A DNA stretch of 54,369 nucleotides. Origin: Leptospira alexanderi serovar Manhao 3 str. L 60. Lineage in GTDB: Bacteria > Spirochaetota > Leptospiria > Leptospirales > Leptospiraceae. This document shows positions 25,247-33,330 of this stretch, in pieces (the stretch's first letter is position 1; each line of letters starts with the position of its first letter). The stretch spans positions 102,501-156,869 of the forward strand of contig NZ_AHMT02000044.1 in assembly GCF_000243815.2 (NCBI RefSeq), read 5' to 3'. The notes under the pieces were generated by a model. That model was not told the origin of the DNA, made no database searches, and was given only the letters and a program-made list of their open reading frames with translations. Both the position numbers and the translations under genes were made by a program.

Positions 25247-25856
25247 GAAAAAAACGTCATTTATCGATACACTCAAAGAGGGCTTCAACGGCGATACTCT
25301 CATAGGGGCGGGTATAACCGTTACGGCAATGGCCCTAAGTTATTTGGGTCAAAACTTCGTTCCAGAATCAATGGACACGAAAAAAAAAGCCCGTCCGATT
25401 TTTATTCCGCTCCTGGTTGCCCTCATCTCGGTCTTTCTTCCCAAAAAGGAATTCAAAATTCATGGAATCATCGGTGCCGCGGTCATGCTCATGTTTGGTA
25501 TTCTTCGGGCTCTGGATGAAGAGAAAGCCAAAGACAAACGAATTACCGGAAAGATGTTCGGCCTTGATACTCTCGGCGGGGATCCGAACGAAAAACGAAT
25601 CGAATTCAATAATTTGAATGAAGTCGGACAGTTCATCCAGGCGACACAGTCCCAGGTAAATGGATCCGACGGAACCGTTTACGATTTCGTTCCTCTGTTA
25701 AATCAAACGGTTCAAGGGGATGAGAACGGACTCTATGGGGATGACGGTCTTTACGGAGATGAAAATGGACTCTATGGAGACGACGACCTTTCCGGCGACG
25801 AAGGCGGCCTATATGGCGATGAACCACAACGCGAATACGCGGGTGGAATGATCTAA
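25239..25856 (+). CDS. Membrane protein with acidic GLYGDE repeats
   Basis: 205 residues: three hydrophobic segments in the first half (IGAGITVTAMALSYLG; IFIPLLVALISVFL; IIGAAVMLMFGIL) with an SLDTKKKARP-type basic loop, then a soluble stretch, then tandem acidic repeats near residues 160-195 of the type NGLYGDD/DGLYGDE. B has the same scaffold but its repeats read EIHGEEVLYGD. A candidate component of an internal membrane. Starts inside the end of the previous gene. Confidence 0.6.
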   Translation: MAKKKTSFIDTLKEGFNGDTLIGAGITVTAMALSYLGQNFVPESMDTKKKARPIFIPLLVALISVFLPKKEFKIHGIIGAAVMLMFGILRALDEEKAKDKRITGKMFGLDTLGGDPNEKRIEFNNLNEVGQFIQATQSQVNGSDGTVYDFVPLLNQTVQGDENGLYGDDGLYGDENGLYGDDDLSGDEGGLYGDEPQREYAGGMI

Positions 25857-25892
25857 CAAAATCAAATACACGCAATTTTAGGAGAATTTGCA

Positions 25893-26576
25893 ATGAGAAG
25901 AACCCTAACAAAAAGAATTTTCGGAAGTGATCCTTCGACAGGGAAAAGAATCGTAAAAGGAGCCAGAAGACTTCCTTTTTATAACCAAACTCTTAGAACC
26001 ACGGCGGTTTTAAAGAGTGGAGTGCTGGAATACAATCTCTTCAAAAAAGAAGAGCCTGCTTATCTTCGGAATTATACCGGAGAGAAAAACCCGTTCCCGA
26101 ACGGAGAAGGGGAGTTCATTGCAGTGACCGCCCGGTTCTTGGCACCGGATCAATCCACGATTACATTCGACAATGCTTCGGTTTCGGTTCTGAAAGGGCT
26201 GTCGTTGATTCAAAATTCCGGTTCTTTCGTGATGAAAATCGGAGACGAAATCGTAGCGAAAGATCTTCTTTCGGTGATCATGCCACCCATCCCTTGGCTC
26301 GTTCTTCCATACGTAAAGGGGAATCCGAACGACGTTGTGTTTCCTCCTCCCGGAGTGATTCACTTCGAACCTCAATCGGGTTGGATGGAACGATCTAAAC
26401 AAAAGATGATCTCTTTCAAGACTCCGTTGCCTGTTACGGCTCAAGAGGGTGTCGATCTTATCATCAAAATCGACAAGGATCCGACGGTCGCGCTTCCTAC
26501 GCAAATCGATAACTACCTCTTGGAGCTCCAAACTCCCGCGAACATCTTTTTGAAAAGTGTAAGCGTAGAGAGATAG
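25893..26576 (+). CDS. Capsid-protein candidate (element A)
   Basis: 227 residues, no membrane helix, no signal. Basic N-terminus (RRTLTKRIFG...KGARR) then an all-beta-like sequence, with hydrophobic-polar alternation, VMPPIPWLVLPYV in the middle and MERSKQKMISFKTPLPV toward the end. It has a strong SD (TTTAGGAGAA). Size and beta content suit a jelly-roll capsid subunit. B (40751-41428, 225 residues) is very diverged but keeps the layout and the ending with SPLPV. Assignment needs structure prediction. Confidence 0.4.
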   Translation: MRRTLTKRIFGSDPSTGKRIVKGARRLPFYNQTLRTTAVLKSGVLEYNLFKKEEPAYLRNYTGEKNPFPNGEGEFIAVTARFLAPDQSTITFDNASVSVLKGLSLIQNSGSFVMKIGDEIVAKDLLSVIMPPIPWLVLPYVKGNPNDVVFPPPGVIHFEPQSGWMERSKQKMISFKTPLPVTAQEGVDLIIKIDKDPTVALPTQIDNYLLELQTPANIFLKSVSVER

Positions 26577-26649
26577 ATTTAAGATCAAAGACCAATGAAA
26601 TCAAGATCCGGATCGTGCATGATTCGGATCTTTAAAGGAATATTAGAAT

Positions 26650-27051
26650 ATGCTTACATTTGATTTAGTCGTTTCAGGAGTTACTCAAAAGTCAATTGAG
26701 GCAAACTCTAACGTGTTTACCGACGCGTTTACGATTTCGAATAACTTTGGAAGAAATCTGAAAGTCAAAGCGATTCAAATAAAATACAAAAAAGAACTCA
26801 AGACGGCGCAAATCAAAATTTCACAAAACGGAGATTCGACTCCTTTTATCAAGGAGACCCCGCTTGCACAGTTGGGAAGCTCCCATGAGGCGGAAATTGG
26901 TTTCAAATTGTTTCCGGTAAACTTAGTCTTTACGCATCAATCTAATTTCAGCATAGAACTGAAACCCGCCGGTGTCATTATCGACAAAGATGATGTTTCG
27001 GTATCGCTTTTTTGCGACCACATCAGAGCCGCCGCACCTGCCAAAAAATAG
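26650..27051 (+). CDS. Small beta-rich late protein, capsid or vertex candidate
   Basis: 133 residues, predicted beta by its pattern (FDLVVSGVTQKSIEAN, LKVKAIQIKYKKEL, AEIGFKLFPVNLVF, FSIELKPAGVIIDKDDVSVSLF). The B homologue at 40313-40741 shares the pattern of two duplicated hydrophobic strands. No membrane helix. Its size fits a penton or minor capsid protein in membrane phages; this is inference. Confidence 0.45.
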   Translation: MLTFDLVVSGVTQKSIEANSNVFTDAFTISNNFGRNLKVKAIQIKYKKELKTAQIKISQNGDSTPFIKETPLAQLGSSHEAEIGFKLFPVNLVFTHQSNFSIELKPAGVIIDKDDVSVSLFCDHIRAAAPAKK

Positions 27052-27063
27052 GACAGGTAGGTC

Positions 27064-27759
27064 ATGGAGATTTTTGTTTCTAAAAAAATTGTATATTCAG
27101 TTCGGAATATTTTAAACCCTCCGGACTCTTCGGTTCTTTTGGAAAAAAATCTTCCGAAAAGTGCGTATAACGTTCCAGGAGAACAGTATTTTACGATTGG
27201 AGCTTTCGACATAAGTTCGTTAAAGACTCCTGTTATCACCGGAATTCTTGCAACTCTTGCACAGAACTACTCAAAAGTGCGTCGGTCATATCTTCCGGCA
27301 ACTACTCTCCATTTTTTTTCTGTATCTGACAGGAGTCTGTATTCTGTTCTTTCCAAATTTACCGATCCGGAATTTTCAAGTTCAAATTTCAAATTGGACG
27401 ACAAACCGGTTCCGACTCTTGCAACTTTAAAGGATGAATCGTTTTCGTTGAACTTCAACAAGAACGATGTCGCTTTAAAAAATGTCATTTCCTATCAAAC
27501 CTATGGTCCTGACTACACATTTCTCTTTGCTCCAAGACACAACCCGGTTCGTTCTATTTTTGACAACATTACAAAATTTTGGTCTGTATCGTTTACCGAT
27601 TACTTAGAATCAAAGGTTAAGGTGGAGATTCCTTCCCAAACAAAATACGTTTTAATTTTTCCGGACGCATCCGCTCCAACTCCGATTTCTAAAACTCAGA
27701 CAAAATCGGATATTTCTTTGCAAACTCTTGTAACGTTGAATATAAGCGAGGGGAACTAA
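27064..27759 (+). CDS. Late structural protein, about 230 residues
   Basis: 231 residues, mostly beta, no membrane helix. Conserved with B (39612-40304) at LNP, LPKSAY, the LAQNYSKVRRSYLP segment, YGPDYTFLFAPRHNPVRSIFDNI and SDISLQTLV. Ends one base inside the start of the spike gene. Could be a capsid or a spike-base protein. Confidence 0.5.
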   Translation: MEIFVSKKIVYSVRNILNPPDSSVLLEKNLPKSAYNVPGEQYFTIGAFDISSLKTPVITGILATLAQNYSKVRRSYLPATTLHFFSVSDRSLYSVLSKFTDPEFSSSNFKLDDKPVPTLATLKDESFSLNFNKNDVALKNVISYQTYGPDYTFLFAPRHNPVRSIFDNITKFWSVSFTDYLESKVKVEIPSQTKYVLIFPDASAPTPISKTQTKSDISLQTLVTLNISEGN

Positions 27760-29291
27760 TGGTTTGGTCCGAGATAGAACCAGGGCAATGGTCCAGTGAT
27801 TCGGGTCTACTTTTAGAAAATCGGCCCGGGGTTGGGCCATATATCTATTCGGAAGAACTGGAGGACGAAATTCCAGACTCCGGAATGCCTCTCGTGGATC
27901 TTTTTAAAAATCCGCTTTTATCAGTGGTTACCGTGGATCCGGATACTGGAAAGCTTCCAGTTTCGCTGATGCCTTCGATTGCGATTACAGATCTGTTTAT
28001 CGTGAACAGTCAGGCCGCTATGTTGTCGTTAAGCGCACAGCGCGGGGACATTGCGGTTAGAACTGATATTCCTGGCCCCGGTATGTTTATATTGTCCGGG
28101 GATGATCCTACGTTTTTGCCAAACTGGATTCCGATAACAGCTCAGTTTCCGGATTGGAATCACATTCAAAATAAACCCGCTTCGTTTCCTCCAACGAGTC
28201 ACGATCACGACTCTCGTTACTATACCAAATCCGAAACGGATAACGCATTATTACAAAAACGGAATATATCTATTCCGATTCCATCGGAGGACGTTACACA
28301 GGACTCGGAACACCGGTTTGTTACGGACGCGGAGAAAAATCTTTGGAATAATCCTTCGTCTTCCACTGACTGGAATACGATATCAAACAAACCCGTGGCG
28401 TTTCCACCTTCTGCACACGATCACGATTCTCGTTACTATACAAAATCCGAATCCGATAACGCATTATTACAAAAACGGAATACTGGAGCTTTAATTCCCG
28501 CGACCGAAATCGCGGAGGATACAACTCACAAGTTTGTAACCGATACACAAATAGCCGCTTGGAACGCCGGTGGTGGTTTCTCGATTCCTCTGGGTGGAAT
28601 TTTAGAGGACGCTTTGGATCAGTTACCGAGTTCTAACTTTAAAGAAACGAATGGACAAGCAATTTCTCGTTCTACGTTTGCTACGCTTTGGAATTTGGTT
28701 CACAGGTCTGTAACGAGTATAGTGGCGGCCACAGACAGAATCAATGTCGCGGCCCACGGTTTAACGGAAGGGCAGTTGATAAAATTTGCGTTTACGGGTG
28801 GAGGGGTTACAGCATTCACAAATTATTATGTTCGTAATCCTACATCGAACGATTTTCAAATCTCCTCGAATCCTACAGGCGGGGTTATCAATCTAACGTC
28901 TTCTCAATCAGGGGATTTGATTACAAACGTTGAATATGGATTCGGAGACGGATCAACTACGTTTAACGTTCCCGATCGTCGCGGGATATTTCCGCGCGGT
29001 GCGGGAGTTCACGGAAGTAGGACGAAAACGACGGGCGTAAATTACGACGGTGGATCGGTTGGGTTTGCGGGTCAGGATAAGCAAATTCCGCACGTGCACC
29101 AACAGTATGCCGGGGATATTGCCGGCGGAACTTACGGACAGGGCGGACGATATGGGGATTCCGGCGGGGCCAGTGCTGCCACAATTCTGTATACGGGTCC
29201 CCCCGTGTCGAATGGAACCGGAAATCCGCGAAATGGGGACGAGGTGGCTCCCGCATGGATTGCAGTAAAATACAAAGTGAGAGCGTTATAA
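27759..29291 (+). CDS. Receptor-binding spike/fibre with tail-collar domain
   Basis: 510 residues. N-terminal virion-attachment part (1-110); two fibre repeats of about 65-80 residues built around DWNxIxNKPxxFPP, HDHDSRYYTKSE and ALLQKRN; then a phage collar domain (about 270-440) with GGILEDALDQLPSSNFKETN and GDGSTTFNVPDRRGIFPRGAG; and a Gly-rich tip ending VKYKVRAL. These domains occur in tail fibres, yet no tail genes are present, so it is probably a vertex spike. B is very similar in its C-terminal half and differs in the N-terminal parts. Confidence 0.8.
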   Translation: MVWSEIEPGQWSSDSGLLLENRPGVGPYIYSEELEDEIPDSGMPLVDLFKNPLLSVVTVDPDTGKLPVSLMPSIAITDLFIVNSQAAMLSLSAQRGDIAVRTDIPGPGMFILSGDDPTFLPNWIPITAQFPDWNHIQNKPASFPPTSHDHDSRYYTKSETDNALLQKRNISIPIPSEDVTQDSEHRFVTDAEKNLWNNPSSSTDWNTISNKPVAFPPSAHDHDSRYYTKSESDNALLQKRNTGALIPATEIAEDTTHKFVTDTQIAAWNAGGGFSIPLGGILEDALDQLPSSNFKETNGQAISRSTFATLWNLVHRSVTSIVAATDRINVAAHGLTEGQLIKFAFTGGGVTAFTNYYVRNPTSNDFQISSNPTGGVINLTSSQSGDLITNVEYGFGDGSTTFNVPDRRGIFPRGAGVHGSRTKTTGVNYDGGSVGFAGQDKQIPHVHQQYAGDIAGGTYGQGGRYGDSGGASAATILYTGPPVSNGTGNPRNGDEVAPAWIAVKYKVRAL

Positions 29292-29295
29292 TATT

Positions 29296-29748
29296 ATGAA
29301 CCTTTCTAAAAACTTTACGTTAGCCGAATTAACGGTTACTCAAACTGGACTTGTAAACTCTCCCGACGAAAGACAAATCATAAATCTAAAAAGGCTCTGT
29401 GAAACAATTCTCGAACCTCTTAAAGAAGTAGCCGGAAAACCGATTCAAGTAAATTCCGGATATCGTTCCCCCGCGGTAAATCGTAAAATCAAGGGAAGCA
29501 TAACGAGTCAACACATGGCGGGAGAGGCCGCGGACATTTGTGTTGTGGGAATGAGCATTCTCGATATTGTAAAAACAATCATTCAATTGAATCTTCCGTT
29601 TCACCAATTGATAAACGAAGGGACCGCTTCGGGAGTCACCTGGGTTCACGTTTCCGTCGCTCCCCTGGGTGTTAAACCGAAAAAGGAAGTTCTTAATGCC
29701 TTTGGGATCCCGGGTCAAATGAAATACCAAAGGATTTCAATGGGATAA
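29296..29748 (+). CDS. M15A peptidase (peptidoglycan hydrolase)
   Basis: 150 residues. Peptidase_M15_3 pattern with SGYRSPAVN, SQHMAGEAAD (His73 and Asp80 zinc ligands) and WVHVS (His118). No signal peptide, like many phage endolysins, which rely on a holin or act in the virion. Two M15 genes occur per element; this one is placed right after the spike, so it may act in entry rather than lysis. Near identical to B at 37632-38081. Confidence 0.85.
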   Translation: MNLSKNFTLAELTVTQTGLVNSPDERQIINLKRLCETILEPLKEVAGKPIQVNSGYRSPAVNRKIKGSITSQHMAGEAADICVVGMSILDIVKTIIQLNLPFHQLINEGTASGVTWVHVSVAPLGVKPKKEVLNAFGIPGQMKYQRISMG

Positions 29749-29752
29749 CATT

Positions 29753-30358
29753 ATGGAATCAGTATATTTAGAAATTATAAGGTTCGTAAACGAAGGATCA
29801 ATTTTTAGAGTGCTTCTCGTCCTATTTTCATTTTTCTCTTTTTTGCTCCTTGCGGGTGTGGGATTTCTTTGGTTTAAAAACCCTGAAATTATCAAAGAGG
29901 CACTTCACACGCTATCACTGAGGAAACTTCCGGAAAAGGTTATAGAACAAGAACAGAACGTAATTCCTTCGGTTCCTGATCTTGACCTGATCCGAAATCT
30001 TTTTTCGACTTCTATGGATATGAATTTTTCGGAAAAAGGCGTGTTACTTAAATTTCCTCCTTATATGAGAACAAGGTCGGAAGATGGGCTAAAAGAACTC
30101 CTTGAAAAAATTCTTTCTTCGGTTCGTGGAATCTCGACGGAAAATCGATCTATAGAGTTCGACTTAACGAATACACTTCTTGTTAACCCTTATTCCGTCT
30201 CGGTCATTTTTGAAATCATCGAGAACGTCCAGGCGAATAACGGCGTGTATCTTGTTCTTTCGTTTAAAGGAAAGCATTTAAACGATTTTGAAATTGCTGT
30301 TCGTAAACTTTTATCCCGTTCTGATTCCAAATCCGTAAATGTGAGGAAAAGAAAGTGA
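29753..30358 (+). CDS. Membrane-anchored STAS-like protein (element A)
   Basis: 201 residues. N-terminal membrane helix (about 18-41), a linker, then a STAS-like domain (about 85-190): strand KGVLLKFPP, helix DGLKELLEKIL, strand RSIEFDLTNTLLVNP, a helix and strand VYLVLSF, ending in KRK. STAS domains bind nucleotides or partner proteins and are unusual in phages. It overlaps the spanin gene by four bases. Copies at 37025 and, truncated, 13165. Confidence 0.55.
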   Translation: MESVYLEIIRFVNEGSIFRVLLVLFSFFSFLLLAGVGFLWFKNPEIIKEALHTLSLRKLPEKVIEQEQNVIPSVPDLDLIRNLFSTSMDMNFSEKGVLLKFPPYMRTRSEDGLKELLEKILSSVRGISTENRSIEFDLTNTLLVNPYSVSVIFEIIENVQANNGVYLVLSFKGKHLNDFEIAVRKLLSRSDSKSVNVRKRK

Positions 30359-30726
30359 AGTATATTTCAATTTTATTAATATTCTCCTTTGTTTCGTGCG
30401 CGTCTTACTCCGAACAGGTGAAACAAAACGAAACCGATTTGGACCGGATGGAACAAATCGTATTCGCGTCTAACGATATTCCAAAAACGGATATGGAGTT
30501 TATTAAAAATACTCTCTCTAAAACGAAAAAGCTTTTAGACAAAGGTGTTGATGAGTCCGTTCTTGCTGATCGTTGGAGAGAGTGGATTTTTAACAAATGG
30601 TTGTTTGTTGCTTTGTTCGTTTTGGGAATTGCCGGTTTGATCGTTTTAAAATTTAATTCTTTTTCTCTCGCTTCCTTGGTTCCGGATTTTTTAAAATTTA
30701 ATCTTGGAGGAATGGGAAATGCCTGA
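30355..30726 (+). CDS. Unimolecular-spanin candidate (element A)
   Basis: 123 residues: signal ending FVSC (Cys15), a helical periplasmic-type domain (about 20-78), one membrane helix (about 81-98) and a hydrophobic, Gly-rich end. The N-terminal lipid with C-terminal membrane anchor is the u-spanin layout, here predicted to reach from outer to inner membrane and fuse them at lysis. Neighbouring M15 enzymes support a lysis cassette. Confidence 0.6.
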   Translation: MKYISILLIFSFVSCASYSEQVKQNETDLDRMEQIVFASNDIPKTDMEFIKNTLSKTKKLLDKGVDESVLADRWREWIFNKWLFVALFVLGIAGLIVLKFNSFSLASLVPDFLKFNLGGMGNA

Positions 30727-31123
30727 TCCTACGTCCAGCACGAAAGTGTTTTTGTTTCGATTGAACAATTGGACAATCGAAAAAGAAGATACTCTATTAG
30801 ATAAATTCGAGGCCTATGGTTTAAACGACCACTGGCAGGGATACAATCCGCCGGGTCATCCGGCAGCAGTTCGCGGACTGTATTTTGTTCCGGATACGCA
30901 GGAGTTGAGAACGCAGGTAGAACGTTTGGTTGCTGAATCTGTCACTCTGAATATGAGTATCCTGGGGACGTATGATTTATTCGATAATCCATTTTCGAAC
31001 ATTGAAAAAAAACAGGATCCGGTTCCGACTTCAGACATTGAAAAAAATAAAGATCCGGTGTCGGTTGCATATATCGTATTAGCGATTTTGGTTATTCTCG
31101 TAGTTTTAGGAGTTTTTAAATAA
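30719..31123 (+). CDS. Tail-anchored late protein unique to element A
   Basis: 134 residues from ATG 30719, overlapping the spanin gene by eight bases. A soluble domain (SSTKVFLFRLNNWTIEKEDTLL, a YGLNDHWQGYNPPGHP turn) followed by a linker with two DPVPTSDIEK-type repeats and a C-terminal membrane helix. Neither B nor C has it. The stop overlaps the next start (TAATG). Function unknown. Confidence 0.55.
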   Translation: MPDPTSSTKVFLFRLNNWTIEKEDTLLDKFEAYGLNDHWQGYNPPGHPAAVRGLYFVPDTQELRTQVERLVAESVTLNMSILGTYDLFDNPFSNIEKKQDPVPTSDIEKNKDPVSVAYIVLAILVILVVLGVFK

Positions 31124-31557
31124 TGGCACAACGTTATTATCTCTACTACAAACAATCCGGAGCCGGGAACTTGGTTGTTGGTAAACCTTCCGGTTATGCA
31201 AACTTTATGCACAACCCAGACGCAAAAAGAATGTCGTTTGTTTTGCCGGAAAATTCAGGCAAAGCACAAGAAACAATCGGGAAATTCGTTCAAGACTTTC
31301 AGCGACTCAATACGAACAAATTTTCGATTTCAAATACTTCGATTCAAAACTCATCGACTCCAACGCCCGGACCTTCTCCTAAACCTCCGGTCGGTGGAAC
31401 GGATCCCAAACCAAACACGACTACGATTACAAACTCGGAGAAGTTCGAGCCTAAGAAAGAGGATAATAACACTATGCTAATCGGTGCGGTTGTGCTAATC
31501 CTGATCGGTGTATACGTTTGGAATAATTCTCAAAAGAAGAGTCAGAGAAGAAGGTAG
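31123..31557 (+). CDS. Tail-anchored putative virion protein (MAQRYY family, element A)
   Basis: 144 residues; same layout as 13993: N-terminal globular domain, Pro-rich linker (TPTPGPSPKPPVGG region) and C-terminal membrane helix with a basic end (KKSQRRR). The globular domains are about 75% identical across the three elements; the linkers differ in length. Unknown function. Confidence 0.6.
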   Translation: MAQRYYLYYKQSGAGNLVVGKPSGYANFMHNPDAKRMSFVLPENSGKAQETIGKFVQDFQRLNTNKFSISNTSIQNSSTPTPGPSPKPPVGGTDPKPNTTTITNSEKFEPKKEDNNTMLIGAVVLILIGVYVWNNSQKKSQRRR

Positions 31558-31563
31558 AATTTT

Positions 31564-32028
31564 GTGCCTGAAACTCCGTTTGATTTTGATGGGAAATATA
31601 TACCTTCGGGCGATGTTCGTCACGTAATCGATTGGTCGGGTTATTCGGGTGAAGTAAAGATTCCCGATTCTCTGAAAATCTTTTACGGGTTTTTAGAGGA
31701 GCCTGAAAAAAGAAGAATCTCGTTTATTGTTCAGGCGGGGTCTGTGTATCGTGAACAATTCACAGTCAAAATTTATTCGAAAGATCCGCAAATCCCTGAG
31801 TTCAATAAAATATTCTCTCAATCGAATATTCAAATTCCTAAATTTTCTAATTCAGTTCGGACTTACGATTATGACACGAAAGGGACAAATATTCCGGGAA
31901 TCCCCGAACGCGTTAAGAAGGAAACAGAAGAGTTCTTGAAAGATGCAAAAAACATCATACTCGTTGGTCTCGGTGCTTTTATAACCTGGCAAATTTTTAA
32001 AGATGATCTTCTCGGTAGGGGGAAATAA
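31564..32028 (+). CDS. Tail-anchored putative virion protein (DWSGYSG family, element A)
   Basis: 154 residues from GTG 31564. Conserved with 14428 and 35769: VIDWSGYSG, IPDSLK, IYSKDPQIPEFNKIFS, TYDYDTKG and a C-terminal membrane helix. The stop overlaps the peptidase start (TAATG). Unknown family. Confidence 0.6.
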   Translation: MPETPFDFDGKYIPSGDVRHVIDWSGYSGEVKIPDSLKIFYGFLEEPEKRRISFIVQAGSVYREQFTVKIYSKDPQIPEFNKIFSQSNIQIPKFSNSVRTYDYDTKGTNIPGIPERVKKETEEFLKDAKNIILVGLGAFITWQIFKDDLLGRGK

Positions 32029-32462
32029 TGGCCGTTATCAATTCCTTAGAGAACGTTGATTCAAGACTCGTTTCGTTTTTTCAGGATTTAAAAAGATCCC
32101 TTCCCTCCGTTTATGTATTCGAGTCCCGCCGGTCATGGGCACGACAAGCTAAACTCTACGCGGCCTGTAAAGCCGGAACCGGTTCTTGTCCGGCGGCTCC
32201 GCCGGGAAGTTCTGCACATCAATACGGAAGGGCGTTGGATGTGAACGGATTCAGTGCGGTAAAGGATCGGAAACAAATTGAATCCGTACTAGTAAATCAT
32301 TCTGGTATTGAATGGGGCGTCGATTGGAAACAGAGTGATCCGCCTCATTTTCAAATTCGAAATTGGAGGAGGGGGCTTTCTCTTTCTGAAAAAATCATCG
32401 ACGGAGGCTATTGGATATGGATTGTAATTGCGGCAATCATAATATACGTTCTCAATCGTTAA
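32028..32462 (+). CDS. M15-family endopeptidase with C-terminal membrane anchor (element A)
   Basis: 144 residues. Zinc motif AHQYGRALD (His64, Asp71) and DPPHFQ (His107) match the D-Ala-D-Ala carboxypeptidase/L-Ala-D-Glu endopeptidase group. A C-terminal membrane helix (about 125-142) is unusual for an endolysin; it would tether the enzyme to a membrane, perhaps the phage or the inner membrane. Intact in A and B, frameshifted in C. Confidence 0.85.
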   Translation: MAVINSLENVDSRLVSFFQDLKRSLPSVYVFESRRSWARQAKLYAACKAGTGSCPAAPPGSSAHQYGRALDVNGFSAVKDRKQIESVLVNHSGIEWGVDWKQSDPPHFQIRNWRRGLSLSEKIIDGGYWIWIVIAAIIIYVLNR

Positions 32463-32617
32463 ACGGAGAACTGGGATTTTGGCCTTTCGATTGGCTGGAA
32501 CGAAAAGCAACAGAGTTTTGTATGGAAAAAGCTTATGAGCAGCTAACGCCGCTCGCCGCGTTTTTGATCGCGCTGTTCGCTTTCGTTCTTCTTAGCGGAC
32601 GAATCAAATGGGTTTAG
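32417..32617 (+). CDS. Small Cys-motif membrane protein (element A)
   Basis: 66 residues from ATG 32417, with GGAGG nine bases before it; an in-frame TTG at 32411 is too close to that SD. N-terminal MDCNCGNHNI, amphipathic middle, one membrane helix and basic end. Starts 46 bases inside the peptidase gene, whose own frame there encodes a membrane helix; both frames are kept in C and B. Confidence 0.55.
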   Translation: MDCNCGNHNIRSQSLNGELGFWPFDWLERKATEFCMEKAYEQLTPLAAFLIALFAFVLLSGRIKWV

Positions 32618-32623
32618 GAAAAT

Positions 32624-32893
32624 TTAATCTTGAATTTGACTTCTTAGAACGTCGGAAGGTATAAAGAGTCGAAGTTGTTCACAGATTGATTCAATGGTCT
32701 GAAGATCAATGCTCTCATCTGAATCACAAATTAAAACACGGACTATTCCATTATTGCAATTCTCTATTTTCCAAATGTGTTCGACAGTATTCATTTCAAT
32801 AAAGTCGATGTTGTAGTTACTACCGAGAAAAATTCTTACTTCAGACCATGATTTCATAATTTCAGATTCGTTCCTTACAAGATTTATGCACAT
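32624..32893 (-). CDS. Partner of HicB-like protein (element A cargo)
   Basis: 89 residues, overlapping the upstream gene by ten bases. Mixed alpha/beta (VRIFLGSNYNIDFIEMN, HIWKIENCNNGIVRVLICDSDE). It is not a recognisable HicA. Transcribed opposite to the late operon at the position where C and B carry other cargo, so a two-gene accessory module is likely. Confidence 0.5.
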   Translation of the reverse strand: MCINLVRNESEIMKSWSEVRIFLGSNYNIDFIEMNTVEHIWKIENCNNGIVRVLICDSDESIDLQTIESICEQLRLFIPSDVLRSQIQD

Positions 32894-33192
32894 ACCGCGA
32901 ATTTCGTATCTAATCCTTCGGTTTCGAAATCTGATATGGATTTGTTTTCTGTTTTTTCGAATAAATCAAAATACTTTTGAGGTGCTGGCGAACTATCTGA
33001 AAATGGAGTCAAACCCCTTTCTTTGTCTAAAGCGGCCTGTGCGTCAAAAGTGAGTTTGAATCTGTGTAATAGCTCGTCAAAAGATTTGCCTTGTGCCGCA
33101 ATATTGTTTTCTAAACATCTTACCAGCCAAAGGGTGTCGCTTTCATTTCTGTATATAACTGCTCTAAAATGTTTTAATTCTTTATTGTTCAT
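32884..33192 (-). CDS. HicB-like protein (element A cargo)
   Basis: 102 residues. The N-terminal half (FRAVIYRNESDTLWLVRCLENNIAAQGKSFDELLHRF) has the strand-strand-helix pattern of HicB antitoxins, followed by an acidic, disordered-looking tail. Usually HicB pairs with HicA; here the partner is a different 89-residue protein. Antitoxin function is a family-based guess. Confidence 0.5.
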   Translation of the reverse strand: MNNKELKHFRAVIYRNESDTLWLVRCLENNIAAQGKSFDELLHRFKLTFDAQAALDKERGLTPFSDSSPAPQKYFDLFEKTENKSISDFETEGLDTKFAVCA

Positions 33193-33330
33193 GGCTCTTT
33201 TTCTCCGTATTTATCTATTCGACGACTCTCGAAAAAAATCAAGTAAAACATTTGGGATTTTGGGTCCGTGTCCGGTGGCCCGTTTGGACTTTTCTAATTA
33301 ATACGATCTTCTTGAAAAACAAACGTCCAA

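Noticed and set aside
27759..29748. Tailed prophage remnant, suggested by the collar domain and M15 endolysin
   Set aside because: No terminase, portal, tail tube, tape measure or baseplate genes in either complete element.
17031..33192. Filamentous phage (inovirus), suggested by Rep_trans and small membrane proteins
   Set aside because: No Zot-like ATPase, no secretin, no typical pVIII or pIII; the late operon has peptidoglycan hydrolases and a spanin, implying lysis rather than extrusion.
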